Source: Nemertoderma westbladi
Taxonomy: Eukaryota > Xenacoelomorpha > Nemertodermatida > Nemertodermatidae
Direction: 5' to 3'
Length of the DNA: 64,000 bases
NCBI GenBank assembly: GCA_032718475.1
Contig: JAUCBJ010002983.1
Location: 1-64,000, forward strand
Part shown: in pieces, positions 1-11,489 of the stretch
How the letters are laid out: each line of letters starts with the position of its first letter
Position numbering within the stretch: position 1 is the stretch's first letter
The notes under the pieces: generated by a model
Database searches by the model: none
What the model was told of the DNA's origin: nothing
Seen by the model: only the letters and a program-made list of their open reading frames with translations
Made by a program: the position numbers and the translations under genes

Positions 1-351
1 ACTAAGTAAACAAAATTATAAAGAAATATATACATAAGTCGATTAGTGGTTATGGTTACTTTACTTTACGTTCATAAATGCATATTTTTGTATACAATAA
101 ATTACGTTTGTTTGTGTATTGCAATTTAGTTTTAGTTCTAGCTTCACATATTTCTGAAATTTTTTTTCAAATATATAGCCGCATTTTTAAAAGGAAACTT
201 TTAGTATTAAAATTACAAATTATTTGAAAATATAATAAACACTAACACTTGTGAAATATAACCCTTTGAAGTATAATCTCTAGATCACTTGAAAGTAAAC
301 CACTATTCTATTTATTGCAATAAATAGTTTGATTTGTACCGAAATTACGGC

Positions 352-490
352 CCATGTGAAGTATACCAGGCGTCCTGATGTTTTATTTAATTTTCCAGTT
401 TACCCCCATGTAAATAATACCAGGTCTTAACCTTAAATCGTAAAACCCAGAGAGGTTGCAGAAGGGCTGAATCTAACCAAAACAATGGAG
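352..490. repeat. Dispersed repeat, copy 1 (partner at 34262-34395)
   Basis: The shared blocks are 'atgtgaagtatacca', 'cagtttacccc' followed by 'atgt', and 'ctaaccaaaacaat', in the same order and similar spacing as at 34262-34395. The copies are clearly diverged. No coding potential or terminal structure was seen, so the class of repeat is unknown. Confidence 0.6.
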
Positions 491-735
491 TAAAGGGCTA
501 TAAAACACAAAATGACAGATGGGGGGGGGACTTTCGACGCAATAAAAATGCATTCCACCCCCAGGGGAAATTCGACGCAAATAACAGCTGATTACCTGAG
601 ACTGTAACCTGTTCTATTGTGTTTAGTTTATTATTTTAGTTAAATAACGTGCCACTGTAACCTGCTCCTTTCCATAAATTGAGAATGTAATATTGGGGCG
701 GGATATCAATTCGCCAAGATGGGATTTGCGGCCAG

Positions 736-754
736 CCCCCCCCCCCCCCCCCCC
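736..754. repeat. Poly-C homopolymer (19 C)
   Basis: An uninterrupted run of 19 C. Similar runs occur at 8996-9009, 11721-11740 and 35580-35593. It creates an artificial proline run in an open frame that I do not consider a gene. Confidence 0.9.
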
Positions 755-1670
755 TCTCTATGTCTCCAAAATGAAGAGAAGTTAAACAAATTCTTAATAA
801 AAAATTCTAATAAAAAGTCGATATTTGGATATTCTTCTGCCCACGTGCATTGTATTTCGCACTCGATTCAATCAGGCACATATGCAGACCCTTCGCTTCA
901 TCTGCTAAAAGTAATTGAAATTAGTAAAACATTTATTGATCATTATTTTCTTTATTTATTAAGTTTATTTAGAAAAATTTATTATAGATTCATAGTTTCA
1001 AATCGTCGGGAATTTAGTTCTAATTGCGGTTCTCTAGTAAGTTCATCCGTCATATATACATAAAAACAATTCGTGACATGATGGATCGTGGGAGCGGGGG
1101 TAGTCATTCCGTAATAATTTGCGATAAAATCCTCAAAAAAAGCGTGAAGACATTAATAGAGGGCAACTAATAATAAACTATAGCTCTAAAGAGCAGATAT
1201 CTTAAGCACTACTGGTTACCGCTCTCCTCTCCCGACTGTAAAAATACCGTGAATAATTAATAAATATACGACATTGGTGGTGTTTTATAACACAGTTCAA
1301 CAATTTAAACTTGTAACTCTATAAATAATTCCAAACAAGTACAACTAATATATAAATATATGCATTGTCTGTCCGTGAGACTATGAGTCTGTCCAAGCTA
1401 TACGTTTAGATTCGACAAACGAGATCCAATCGGAGCCTAAGCTCTCGTCCAGAGCACGTTAACCGTCGCTATCTCGAGGCTAATTTTAATACTTTAGAGT
1501 TGATCTTTATACTTGGCAGAGATCTAAAAGTACCTACTAAACTATAGGTAGTATTTGAAAGTACGCCAACCACTCTGCAGTTCTACAGATTCCCGCAAAG
1601 GGACAAAGACAAAATGTCTGACAGTTTAAACCTTCGCCCATTTTAATATTTGTAATCCTTTGGTGGTCTC

Positions 1671-2082
1671 GCCAGGTATCTACTACTGCAACATAAGCCT
1701 TGTGGGGCGAGCCACGAAATGAGCGAAGTCTTAGCATAAGGGGACCATTAATGAGTTCGAGTTGTCAGTCGTCGTCTAATTTTTGATCGCTAATAACTGT
1801 GTCAATCATTGATGAAATGAAACCAAACTTAGAAAACATGTGGATTCTCAAAGGTTTAGAAATATCCTGAGGTTTGGTGAAAAATCAGACCGTCTGCCAG
1901 TCGGTACTCAGTAGTTTCTGACTTTCGATAAAAACCGAAATAAGTCGGCCAATCGTGCTGAAATTAAACCAAACTTGGTAGGCCTACGTATCGGATCGGT
2001 AGAGCTTCTCAGGTTAACTGAGTATCGTGCCCCGCGAAGGCCCCACGAACGAGTTGTGTTGTACAGTAGTAGATACCTGCCA
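1671..2082. mobile_element. Non-autonomous inverted-repeat element, family 'GCGAGCCACGAA', copy A
   Basis: The outer arms are inverted: 'CCAGGTATCTACTACTG' at the left is repeated in reverse complement at 2063-2081. Just inside lies 'TGTGGGGCGAGCCACGAA' on the left and the related complement 'CGCGAAGGCCCCACGAAC' on the right. The interior shares 'TTTTTGATCGCTAATAACT' and neighbouring text with the copy at 11132-11477. It has no ORF, so it is non-autonomous (MITE-like). Fragments lie at 34168-34200 and 49487-49526. Confidence 0.7.
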
Positions 2083-2183
2083 TGGTATCAGTCTGTTTGT
2101 TTGAGAAAACGAATTAATAAAATTATGTTTGTAATAATGAAGAAGAGTGTGTACTATAGCCTAGTGTAACAAAAAAACGTTAC

Positions 2184-3968
2184 CTGTTCGAAAAATTCAT
2201 CCATAAATTTGCAGTCAATGTTGACTGTAACGTCGTTATTAACCAAATTGTCATCTTCATCAGTTCCTTGTGCCTATTGAAGAAAACAAATATATAATTA
2301 TATCGCAATACCCTATTGTAATGAAAGCGTTAGGCGAGTAAAAATATATAAGTGCTAATTGGGCAAGCGAGATAAGATAAGAGTAAAAAGATCTTATCTC
2401 CAAAAAGATAAGAGTAAATGAATGAATATGTACCGGTATATAGCATCAAAATAAGAGTTAGAATAGAAAAGAGTAACTGACTACACACACGATGCAGGAC
2501 ATCAAACTTGAGCCAATACGAGTCAACCGATGTGTGGGTTAGTCGCACACACAGTCGTGCGTGCCATGTTCGCCCCCCATCTTTGGCCACATCGTGTACC
2601 GGTACTCGTGAACTGTGCGTGCAACGCATTCACACCTGTGTTGGAAGGTTTGTCGGCCGGATCTTTCAAACGAGGAGATCAGGGATCATTTACACTGTCT
2701 CGCACTCATGCCTGCAGACAGATACTACTACTGTCGGCGTGCCGCATTGCAGCTGCATTATATTCATACATGAAAAATGCGATGCCTACTTGTTGACGCA
2801 TCTTTGTCGCCAGTGTCCTTTGGGGAGAATATCAAGTAACTCATGGGCTGCCCACCATGCTTACAGGTATTAGGTCAGGAATTATATAAATGAGCGGGGA
2901 AAGGAAACCAGCGTGTCAATTACCTTTGTGTCACATTAGCCTATGTGTTAGTCTGTGTGACCATGGCGGCCTGTGTGTATAATAAACCCTATATAATAAA
3001 CTGTAGCTCGTTGAACTGCCACAAAATGATATTAGGAAATGATATGGGGTCCTCGATGGCTACGACATTTATCTGTTGACAGACGTAGTTACCGCTGTGA
3101 TCTAAGAAAACAATCCTCCTAATATAGTAGCCAACAAGGCATTAGAATAATTAATTGGCCCTTCTTGATTGACTATCACGTCACGACTTAACGAATAGTA
3201 TATATAGGCCCTGGTACTGGTACAGCAGATGAGCAGCAAGCTGCGAACCGACTCAATATCATTGGGGGTCCATATATATATATATATATATCCTTCCGTT
3301 CAACGAGACAAACCACAGCTCCAGAGATGTGAGCAGATAGATATCTTACTTTCGCGTCTATCAGGACAACAACTCAGATTAGGATCGCAAATGCTAGAAG
3401 GCATGTGGAGGGATAGGAAGGAATGGGGCTCCAGCATGGTGGTGGAGTGGAGTGGGCCTTGGTGGGAGTCAGCTGGGGAAAAGTTTAAAGATAACAATGT
3501 TTTCCTTGAGCCAATTTGACAAGAGAGAAAACGAATATATACCTAATAAGCACTAATTTAAAGGGATAAATAATGTATATATTTTACACGATGATAAAGA
3601 AAAGAAGAAAGGAGGCCATAAATAAATAAACGGCATTAATGCGATTGCGAGCGCGAGATATATAACTCTTTCATTATAAATTAATACTTTCAATCTAATT
3701 ACCTCACACAGTAATGCTTTCCTATATCGCATTGATTGTTTGATACGGTACCACAATGTTTAGAAGTAGAATGTAAGGCATTGGCATTGTAAAACATTGG
3801 GTACTTTCGGACCCGGACATTACCCAACAAATTTTACATTGGGAAATAACTACCGGTAACTCTATATGTACTCGTCAGCTCGTAAAGCTTGTTGAGACAC
3901 CAATCAGCCAAAAACTAAATATTTATGTATTTACTTACAGCTCGCAATGCAGCCAGCCGGTCCCTCAT
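2184..3968 (-). CDS. STX1: Syntaxin-1-like t-SNARE, first two coding exons (3' part off window)
   Basis: Syntaxin-1 is the plasma-membrane Qa-SNARE of exocytosis. Coding exon 1 is 3968-3939 on the minus strand: ATG plus nine codons reading MRDRLAALRA, followed directly by a GTAAGT donor. Exon 2 is 2273-2184: preceded by an AG acceptor (ttcaatAG), exactly 30 codons, an acidic stretch (TDEDD) and ending in FMDEFFEQ, then a GTAACG donor. Both exons are phase 0. In known syntaxins the short N-peptide (MKDR/MRDR type) binds Munc18 and is followed by an acidic segment and an FM(D/E)EFF motif at the start of the Habc domain, and a tiny first coding exon is typical. The Habc helices, SNARE motif and membrane anchor are not in this window. 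Intron 1 is about 1.67 kb. Subfamily 1 is preferred over syntaxins 2-4, but two exons cannot exclude those. Confidence 0.86.
3273..3291. repeat. Short (TA)n microsatellite
   Basis: About nine TA dinucleotides inside syntaxin intron 1. Nothing else recognisable was found in that intron (2274-3938) apart from scattered ACCGGTA palindromes. Confidence 0.85.
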
Positions 3969-5769
3969 ATTGTAATCCTACTACTTCTATCACAGTATAA
4001 TGTTCATACAATCCACTGCTTCTGCCCAAAATCGTCAGACTTCGAGGTACGCCAGCGGAGCGCTAGGCTTATAATAAAAATACACGGCACCACTGCTTCC
4101 ACCTCCAGAGTAACGATACCACAGAAGGAACAGAGGAGTCCACGGATCATAAATAGTTAAGGTTACACACTTCCGCAATGGACCTTTGTTACAATAAGCG
4201 CGTCACCTTATCGCAAGCTGCGTCGTTATCACTATTATTTCTGTATGTTGATATTGCGAGGTATGGATGGTTAGATGTTGCAAGGCGCTGTACTCCTTTC
4301 TATATATATCGATCCGAAACAGCGATGCATATAATTATCAGAATCATACAGCATAAGAACAAATTAACTCCATAATCATAAGGACTAATATTACAATCTT
4401 ACATTATAGGCCTACTGTACTACCTGTACTATACATATACAGAACATATAAAATATTCAAGACCTAATGAGTACATAATTTGGTTGAGGAACCAGTTTTA
4501 GTAGCGGAGTAGACCATGATTGATTGATTGCCTAATATACCAGAGCACTACAGCACAGCACTAGACCTATACAGCTATAGGCTTTATATGGTTTTAATAA
4601 TTATTATTTCTTGCATGTTAAACTAAATCATCAGGTACAGCGTGCCATTAATAAGTATTCATGGTATTGGCATTTGTTTGTAAAGTAGCACTTTTGGAAA
4701 TTGTGCTAATCCGAGTTGTTACTTAAACGAACGAAAGTAGTGGGTAGATGAAATGAAAATAAGGATACAGAGACGGAAAACCTTAAATACAAATGCAACA
4801 AGTACAGTAGGTGCGTTGTTTTATTCCAAAAGTGTAACATTACGAACCAACTACTTAAGAAACACTGCATGTAAATTTTTGTTGTCAAGTAAGGTGGACA
4901 TTTTTTGAAATTACTCAAATGTTACAATATGAATTATAGAAAAGAAAGAATACTAATGACTACTTGAGTAGGCCTCCTTGTATTTATGTACTACGATCTA
5001 CTTTACTACATACTACGTACTGTGGTCCGGTATACGTCAGTACGTCTATGCTACAGATACGGTATGTCTGAATGAATAATGACTAGCTGTATGTTATGTT
5101 ATGTTATTAATATCGCCAGAATAACAATAAAATATTAATTTTTGCACACGTACAGTAGATTAAAATAAAATGAACACATATCTGGCAAAGTACGCTAATA
5201 AGCGTATATACTATTGTAAGAAAAATACGGATAATGGTATTCAGGTAAAATGAGTAAAATAATTAAAATTATAGTTCATTTACAGTACTTACAGTTGGTG
5301 CATGTTAATTATAAAAAAAATGAAATTACAGTAAAATTAAATTGAAAACCGGCAAAGCATACTTGTTCAAGGGCTTCAACAACATACAGCATACAGGCAA
5401 ACATATTAATAAGGGACAATTTTACAATACTCCATAGGATACAACACAAAAATACGTATTGTTATACGGAACATAAACTTGGTACCGTAGATATGTCGCA
5501 TAGGTAAAATATTACTGCCGAAATAAAACGTGCAAAGTAAAGTAACTACAAAAGATAGGATAACAATTAAAAATTAAAAAACCGCTATTTTAAAATTTAA
5601 CACAAAAAAATGTTTTTTTGTGATTGAAAAAATGAAATTAATACCGGTAGGTGCTGTAGCTAGATTTTAATAAAGATATCGTTGTATCCGAAAGATATCG
5701 CTTTCGCTACTGCCACTTGGCGCACAGGAGTATCACTATATATTCATTTTAAGGGACATTTCGCAGTCT
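3969..5769. other. Syntaxin 5' UTR/promoter side, then AT-rich spacer
   Basis: The bases immediately above 3968 are the 5' leader of the minus-strand syntaxin gene. AT-rich TATA-like text (complement of 'ttataataaaaatacac') lies about 100 bp upstream of the ATG, but no promoter can be called. The rest to 5769 shows no ORF or domain that I recognise. It has a short (TATGT)n run near 5090-5105 and several TACCGGTA/TAGGCCTA palindromes. Confidence 0.4.
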
Positions 5770-6450
5770 AGTCTATTTTTGAATTTGTTCAAGCATGGAG
5801 TACCAAGGGTATTACGTGACGTGCATTAACAACACTTTCCGGTAATGGTAAAGGATTCCATATGTTTACAACGCTGTCTGCAAAGTTGTTGCATCTCCTT
5901 TCCTACAGTTTGATCTTTTGTACAGCGCCAAGGAAGAGCCTCGTGTTAGCATTGGTGGAGTTCGGAACAAAACTGGTAGAAATTACTTCGCTCAATATTG
6001 TCAATCCCGTGGATAAACTTGTATGTTGTTATAAGGTCGGCTAGTACACGGCAATATATTAATGTCGGCAGTTTGAGTGCACGAAGCCGGTTTTCATATG
6101 ATAACTCAGCCAGTGATAGTACAAGGCAGCAAGGCGAGAGGCACGGTGTTGTACTTGATCATCGATCAATATATATCATGTCGGAGGTATGGCGAACAAA
6201 GAGACAAAGACGTATTCAAAGAGAGGCCAAACAAGGGATTTGTATAACAGGGTCAGAGGGTAAACATCGGAGCTTCCACATATGTAAAAGTTATTCGTAT
6301 TAAATGGACGACTCGCATGGCGCGGGCTACAGTCTTTGTAGTTGTTGCTTTGTCTGAGCTGTGAAGGACAACTCTGGGTGTAGGCCTAAATGTAATTCCA
6401 AAATCACGTTCCTCGTTTGCCGATAAAAGTGTCCGTCCATTCATTGTGTA
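5770..6450 (-). pseudogene. CR1-like LINE remnant, reverse transcriptase C-terminal part
   Basis: Reading the minus strand gives degraded CR1-type C-terminal text across several frames: 'EERDFGITF' near 6410, then 'YKFIHGIDNIE' near 6010, and at the end 'NNFADSVVNIWNPLP' near 5865, matching the usual CR1 ending (RNFF..RVV..WN.LP..VV). Frameshifts and stops interrupt it, so it is a dead 5'-truncated copy. The same ending is seen in the larger element at 9126-9320. Confidence 0.75.
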
Positions 6451-6559
6451 AAAAGTTGCTTGGGGGTTACTAGAACCTAGATGCTAGATACATGCATGAC
6501 CTTGCACTTGGAGTCATTGAACTGCAATTTCCAATGGTTACACCTGTGTGTCAGTAATA

Positions 6560-7243
6560 AATTGTTTAATTATCAAAAGTGCCATAGTATAAGTCGTTTT
6601 GTTTAGGATTTAGTTGGGCTTGGCAAAATCAGGATGTAGGTAATAGTGTTAATACTTTTCTATTCAATGTAAAGCAACGTATCACTGATCAGTTTGTGCA
6701 ATTTTGGAGATCAGAAGTAGCATCGTCCCCAAAAGGAAGATTTTATATAAAGGAAACATTCAAACCCTCTACTTACATTTACATATTGAGTAATCATTTA
6801 GCGTTGCGCCGGCTTTTTGCGCAATTTAGATGCTCATCACACGGGCTGAGTATTGAAACGGGACGATGGTACGGTATAGCTAGGGACCAGCGAATTTGCA
6901 ATATGTGCGATTGTAATTTAGTAGAAGACGAGTACCATTTTCTATTAGGTTGCACTTTTTATCACAGCCTGCGGTGCAGATACTTGGGTATGAGATATAT
7001 GGTTTTCCCGAATTTTTTAAAATTTATTGAATTAATGCAAACTGACGATCCTACTAAAGTTTTGAATATTGCGCGATATATTTTTCATGCATTTAAATTA
7101 CGTGCAACTGTTAGCTAACTACTGTATACTGTCTATTGGAAATGTTTAATTTACTGAAATTGTTGATAATATTATGTATGTATATGTACAACAGGGGCTT
7201 TAAGTAGCCCGATCGTTGATTAATATATATTAATAATAATAAT
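6560..7243 (+). pseudogene. LINE 3' fragment with C-terminal zinc-knuckle ORF
   Basis: An open frame runs from about 6560 through 7118. It reads 'GFSWAWQNQDVGN', 'KQRITDQFVQFW' and then a CNMC-x(12)-H-x(4)-C zinc-knuckle-like motif (ICNMCDCNLVEDEYHFLLGC). This is the standard C-terminal arrangement of several LINE ORF2 proteins. The stop at 7116-7118 is followed by a 3' UTR and a short TAATAATAATAAT tail. The body upstream is missing, so this is a 5'-truncated insertion. I cannot assign the clade. Confidence 0.75.
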
Positions 7244-7249
7244 CTTTAT

Positions 7250-8500
7250 TCACTGTTCAACTTTAACCTGTCTGCTGGTCTGCCTGTTTTATAATATGAG
7301 CAGTTTTATTTATACGCTTCTATGACAGCGGTGTCTCCATCCAAATACAGAAATAATATAATATAGGCCTAGGCCTAATATAAATATAGCTTATACAACA
7401 GTACAATACAGCAATATTATGTAAATAAATAAACTGACTGACCAGCAATAGCAATAATGACTGATCAGCTAACAGGCTAATAGCTGGAACTGTGATAGCC
7501 TACCTGCCTACTGGCCTACTGCTTAACAGCATAAAGTTAAATATGTAAATAAATGACCAGTTGCAGTCAGCCAGTGCTGCAGTGTGAGTTTCCATTACCG
7601 GTACTGCATTATGCTGTTATGATGCCTCCTGCATGGCCAGTCAGCCAGTAGTTATTGTGTTGCTGTGTTGTTGGTCTGATGAACGCATGTCTGCTGTCTG
7701 GCTGTTGTGCTGTCTCAGTCTCACTGTCTGCATGGTGCTAGGTTCGGCTGACTTCTGCGCCAGGCAAATATGTACACCGCACACCGGGTGTGCTGGGCTG
7801 ATTCCTGCTCCGGCGCCGGGTCAATTTCTGCAGCGTCGACGCCGGGAATATTTCGACGCCTGATGCGCCGAGCAGCCGAGCGCAGCATCTCTATCATTGC
7901 CGGTGCTACGCCGGCTACGCCGGCAGATAGGGGCAGCAGTACAGTAGGCCTAGCCTACCTGCCTACAGTGAGTCCAGCCTGCCAGCAGTCAAGACAGCTG
8001 CAGAGTTGTCTTGTAGGCCTATAGTCCAGTAGTCAGATAGTACAAAAGTAGTAGTAAAAAAAAGCCCTATTCTGTTATTCCAGTAGACTACCGGTATCTG
8101 GGTATTCAACAGATTGACAGGACAGAACCAACAGACCACACCCGTCCCATTTCGCCGTACAGCCGTAGGCCTACTGCCGTATGTTGCCTTGTCAGTCTCA
8201 TTACCGGTACTGCTGTACTGCACTGCAGTAGTATGTGTAGCTCTACAGCTCTAGGCCTACTGCTGTACTGCAGTACTGATGTAGAATAACACACTGCTGC
8301 ACTGACAGATAAACACACACCACGACCACACACATATCAACATCATGTGTCATGTTTAATAGTTGAGGGTAAAGAAAGCTACATGCTTATGGCACCCGTA
8401 CAAATCGATAGTAAATAATAAAGTAACTGAAAGTAAATAATATGTATTACCGGTATGTATGTATGTACAGTATACGTGTAGCAAAACGTTGTGTAAAATC
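7250..8500. other. Palindrome-rich spacer without a recognisable gene
   Basis: No coding exon was recognised. The text is dense in TAGGCCTA (two overlapping at about 7367, others near 7945, 8013, 8165, 8252), TACCGGTA (near 7600, 8091, 8204, 8449) and CAGTACTG-type self-complementary blocks. Open frames on both strands here look fortuitous. Confidence 0.5.
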
Positions 8501-8509
8501 ATGAAACTG

Positions 8510-8760
8510 ATAAAAAATTTTAAAATATTAGATAGAATCGTGGCGTATAAAAACAGTACGGCATGTAAAACAGGTCAAAACATTTGAACACATAAATTTA
8601 CATGGATTAGTTTACACTACACGTAGCGAAAATAATTACAAAGTTTAAGGGTTAAAATAAAATATAAAATTAATTTAAAATATCAGATAAATCCATGGCT
8701 ATAAAAACAGTACGGCATGTAAAATAGATCAATACATTTGAACACATAAATCGAAATAAA
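8510..8760. repeat. Diverged tandem pair, about 156-bp period
   Basis: Two copies of a block containing 'ataaaaacagtacggcatgt' and 'catttgaacacataaat' lie at about 8545-8600 and 8700-8752. The flanks ('aaatattagataga' / 'aaatatcagataaa') are also related. Confidence 0.7.
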
Positions 8761-8995
8761 ATCACAAGTAATATATGACGACAGTTGCACCATTTGGGTC
8801 TATTTAAAAATACGAATGATTGGTAGAAAATAACTGTATAATGGACACGATGAAAAATAGTTAGATAAGTAAAATAAGATAAAATAGTGACATAAAAATA
8901 AGTAGATAATGTAAAAAATAAGTAAAATGCGATAAAAATAAATATTGATGTGCGACTAAAAAAAGAAAACAATTAAATATAACTAATGTGAGTTT

Positions 8996-9009
8996 GGGGG
9001 GGGGGGGGG
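8996..9009. repeat. Poly-G homopolymer (14 G) at the LINE edge
   Basis: A run of 14 G lies immediately outside the 3' end of the minus-strand CR1-like element, so it marks the approximate boundary of that insertion. Confidence 0.85.
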
Positions 9010-9125
9010 TCATTGACTGTAAGTCTCGTTATTGGGACCACCATGAGGGGGTAAATTTGAGCGGCAAGTTTTTGCAGTGCTTATTGAGTCTCTATTTGAA
9101 TGCATTTCATTGCGATGCGATCCAT

Positions 9126-10861
9126 TCAATGCGATTTCAATGCTTGTGAGGGGGCGGTTACTACAGATTCGGATAAGGCGTTCCAGGGGTCAATGACACG
9201 GAAATGGAATGTTGCGTTGCGTTGGAGGAGACGTGCGCGCGGTTTGTTTAGTTTAAGCGAATGGCCGCGGAGGTTGGTATCTGCGAGTGTTAGCATGTTT
9301 CTGAAGTCGACCGATTCCATTCCAGTGAGATATCGGTATACTTATACGAGGTCTGCGCGATGCCGTCTTTATTCCAGTGTAGGTAGTCCCAATTCGCATA
9401 GTCTCGTAGGATAAGGCTTATCTCGCAAATCCTTTACTAGTCTTGTTGCACGTCGTTGCACAGATTCGATTAGTCTAGTGTCACATATATTGTGTGGAGA
9501 CCATACTGTGGACGCATATTCTAGAACTGGGCGGACCAAAGATTTAAAGTGATTTAGAGTGCAATAAATGATCTGGATGATGGTTAAAAGATGGTTAAAT
9601 GATCTGTAAATCAACCCCAAGGTTCGGTTCGCTTTCTTTGTTATATTTGATATATGTCGGCTGAATGACAAATAATTCTGGAATGTAACGCCTAGGTCTT
9701 TCTCGGAATCTGTAGTTTTTAGCTGATTGACACCAAGAGTGTATGGCAAGCAGGGGTTATTATTTCCAACGTGCATGATTTTACATTTGTCGTGGTTGAA
9801 TAACAGTTGCCCGGTGATGCTCCATGTGTGAAGAATATCGAGATCAGTATGAAGGGGTCCGATGGAAAGTGTAGGGGAGCGTTCATAAAGTATGAACGCT
9901 CCCTAGGGTCAGGAGTAAAAATACAGCTATCCTTGGTGTCATCTGCGAATAGGAAAATGAGAAATTGCACCAGACTGGGTATATCATTTACAAATACAAG
10001 GAAATACAAAACGGCACCCACACTTCCGTGAGGCTTACCACTTCGCACCGGCAGCCAATCAGAGTGTTCACCCTGTACCACAACTCGTTGGTACGGATCA
10101 CTTAGGAAATTCTCAATCCAACCAAATAGGTTTACAGCTATTCCAAGATTCTCTAGTTTGTGCAGCAAGCGTCGATGTGGTACACAGTCAAATGCCTTGC
10201 TGAAATCCATGTACGTGATATCTATACATTGTCTTTGGTCTAGTGCCTGTGATCACGTACAGATAACATCCAAAAGTTGAAGGGTACACGATTTACCATG
10301 CTGGAATCCGTACAGTTGGTGAACAATTAAAACATTTTCTTTAAGGTGAATCCACATGTTATCAACCACAATTCTTTCCATCAGCTTGGTGACAACAGAA
10401 GTGAGACTTATCCGCCTGTAGTTTTCAGAGGCATTCTTTTTTCCACTTTTAAATATTGGCGTAATATTGGCTAACTTCCATTGCTGCGGTACCGTTGCTG
10501 TATCCATTGACTTCTGAAAAATATGTTTCAAGGGTAAACATATTTCAGAAGAGAGTTCTTTCAACACAGCTGGGTAGACCTCATCGGGACCAGGTGCGCC
10601 TGATCCGTTCATCTTCGTAATAACCACAGAGATGTCTGATTCCTGGAAGTCGACTGTTGTGATAGGTTGGTGGGACGGTAGAGGGTGTTGGACGTGGGGG
10701 ATGTTTGTCAAATCTTCAACGGTAGAGACTGATGAATAGTGTTTGTTTAGTGTGTTGGCCTTTTCCTTGTTGTCAGTTACTAGCTTACCAGAATGGTCCA
10801 TAAGGTTGTAAACTACAGGTTTTACTTTTCGTTTTGATTGGATGTATTTGTTGCTGCACAC
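9126..10861 (-). pseudogene. CR1-like ORF2: reverse transcriptase and C-terminal region, broken
   Basis: The minus-strand frame opening at 10861 covers the start of the reverse transcriptase (PGPDEVYPAVLKEL, WKLANITPIFKSG, 'GFQHGKSCTLQLLDVI'). A break follows near 10253. The frame opening at 10210 has MDFSKAFDCVPH, a degenerate PHGSVGAV where families usually have PQGSVLGP, and LFADDTK with both catalytic aspartates. A frame change leads to the C-terminal part at 9776, with DLGVTF and RRATRLV. The final segment ends at 9126 with FHFRVIDPWNALSES. Breaks and altered motif residues show it is not functional. Confidence 0.85.
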
Positions 10862-11131
10862 TTAGCTACATTTTTTTCAAATTCATATTGTGTGTTTCTA
10901 GTCATAAGGCTACATTGGTGATGGGAGGTTTTGTACACATTATAGGTAGAGATAGAAGGATTTCTTTTATAGCTATCCCATAGTTTTCTTTTCCTTTTGA
11001 TAGTGATTGATAATTCTTTAGTCCACCATTTTGGCCGTTTTTTCTGACTATGTTTGTTGTTTGTTAGTGGTATGTGCCTTTCACACGATTTTCTAAGTGG
11101 TTGTTGGAATTAAATCCATGCTGCATCTGTG

Positions 11132-11477
11132 GGGCGAGCCACGAAGTGAGCAAAGCCTTAGCATATGGGTGCCATTGGCGAGTTGTCTGTCGTCGTCGCC
11201 TGTCGTCGTCATCATCGTGGTCCTCTGTCATCATACATTTTTGATCGCTAATAACTTGGTTATTCCTCAATGATATCAAATGAAACTTGGTACATATGTA
11301 GTCCGTCAAAAGTTTAGAAAAAATCTGAAGTTTGGTCAAAAACGAGCGAACGCAACGAGGTACAAGAGGAGAATGAGTATTGTATTGAAGACTTCTGACT
11401 AACGGCAGACAACTCGTTAATGGTGCCCATATGCTAAAGGCTTTGCTCACTTCGTGCTGCGCGAAGGCCCAACGAAC
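11132..11477. mobile_element. MITE-like element, family 'GCGAGCCACGAA', copy B, inside the CR1 ORF2
   Basis: Left 'CACGAAGTGAGCAAAGCC' is followed by 'TTAGCATATGGG'. The right end carries the same text in reverse complement, so the ends are inverted repeats. A 3-bp GTG at 11129-11131 is repeated at 11478-11480 as a candidate target duplication. Removing the element plus one GTG rejoins the CR1 reading frame (TNGYT before it, DAAW after it on the minus strand), so it inserted into an existing LINE. No ORF. Confidence 0.8.
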
Positions 11478-11489
11478 GTGTATCCATTG

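Larger units (their letters stand above)
1..2183. other. AT-rich non-coding stretch, probably intron 2 of the syntaxin gene
   Basis: I see no convincing coding exon here. It lies downstream (minus strand) of the splice donor that closes syntaxin exon 2, so it should be intron, with later exons beyond the left edge. I looked for the next syntaxin exon (the helix following the FMDEFFEQ motif) and did not find it. It holds a dispersed repeat (352-490), a poly-C run and an inverted-repeat element, listed separately. Confidence 0.5.

Noticed and set aside
2508-2873. Overlapping frames on both strands in syntaxin intron 1 (also MAACVYN at 2962)
   Set aside because: No recognisable domain. They lie inside an intron supported by two good exons.
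5862-6303. Plus-strand small frames of 60 and 101 codons
   Set aside because: They oppose a minus-strand CR1-like remnant whose protein text is recognisable.
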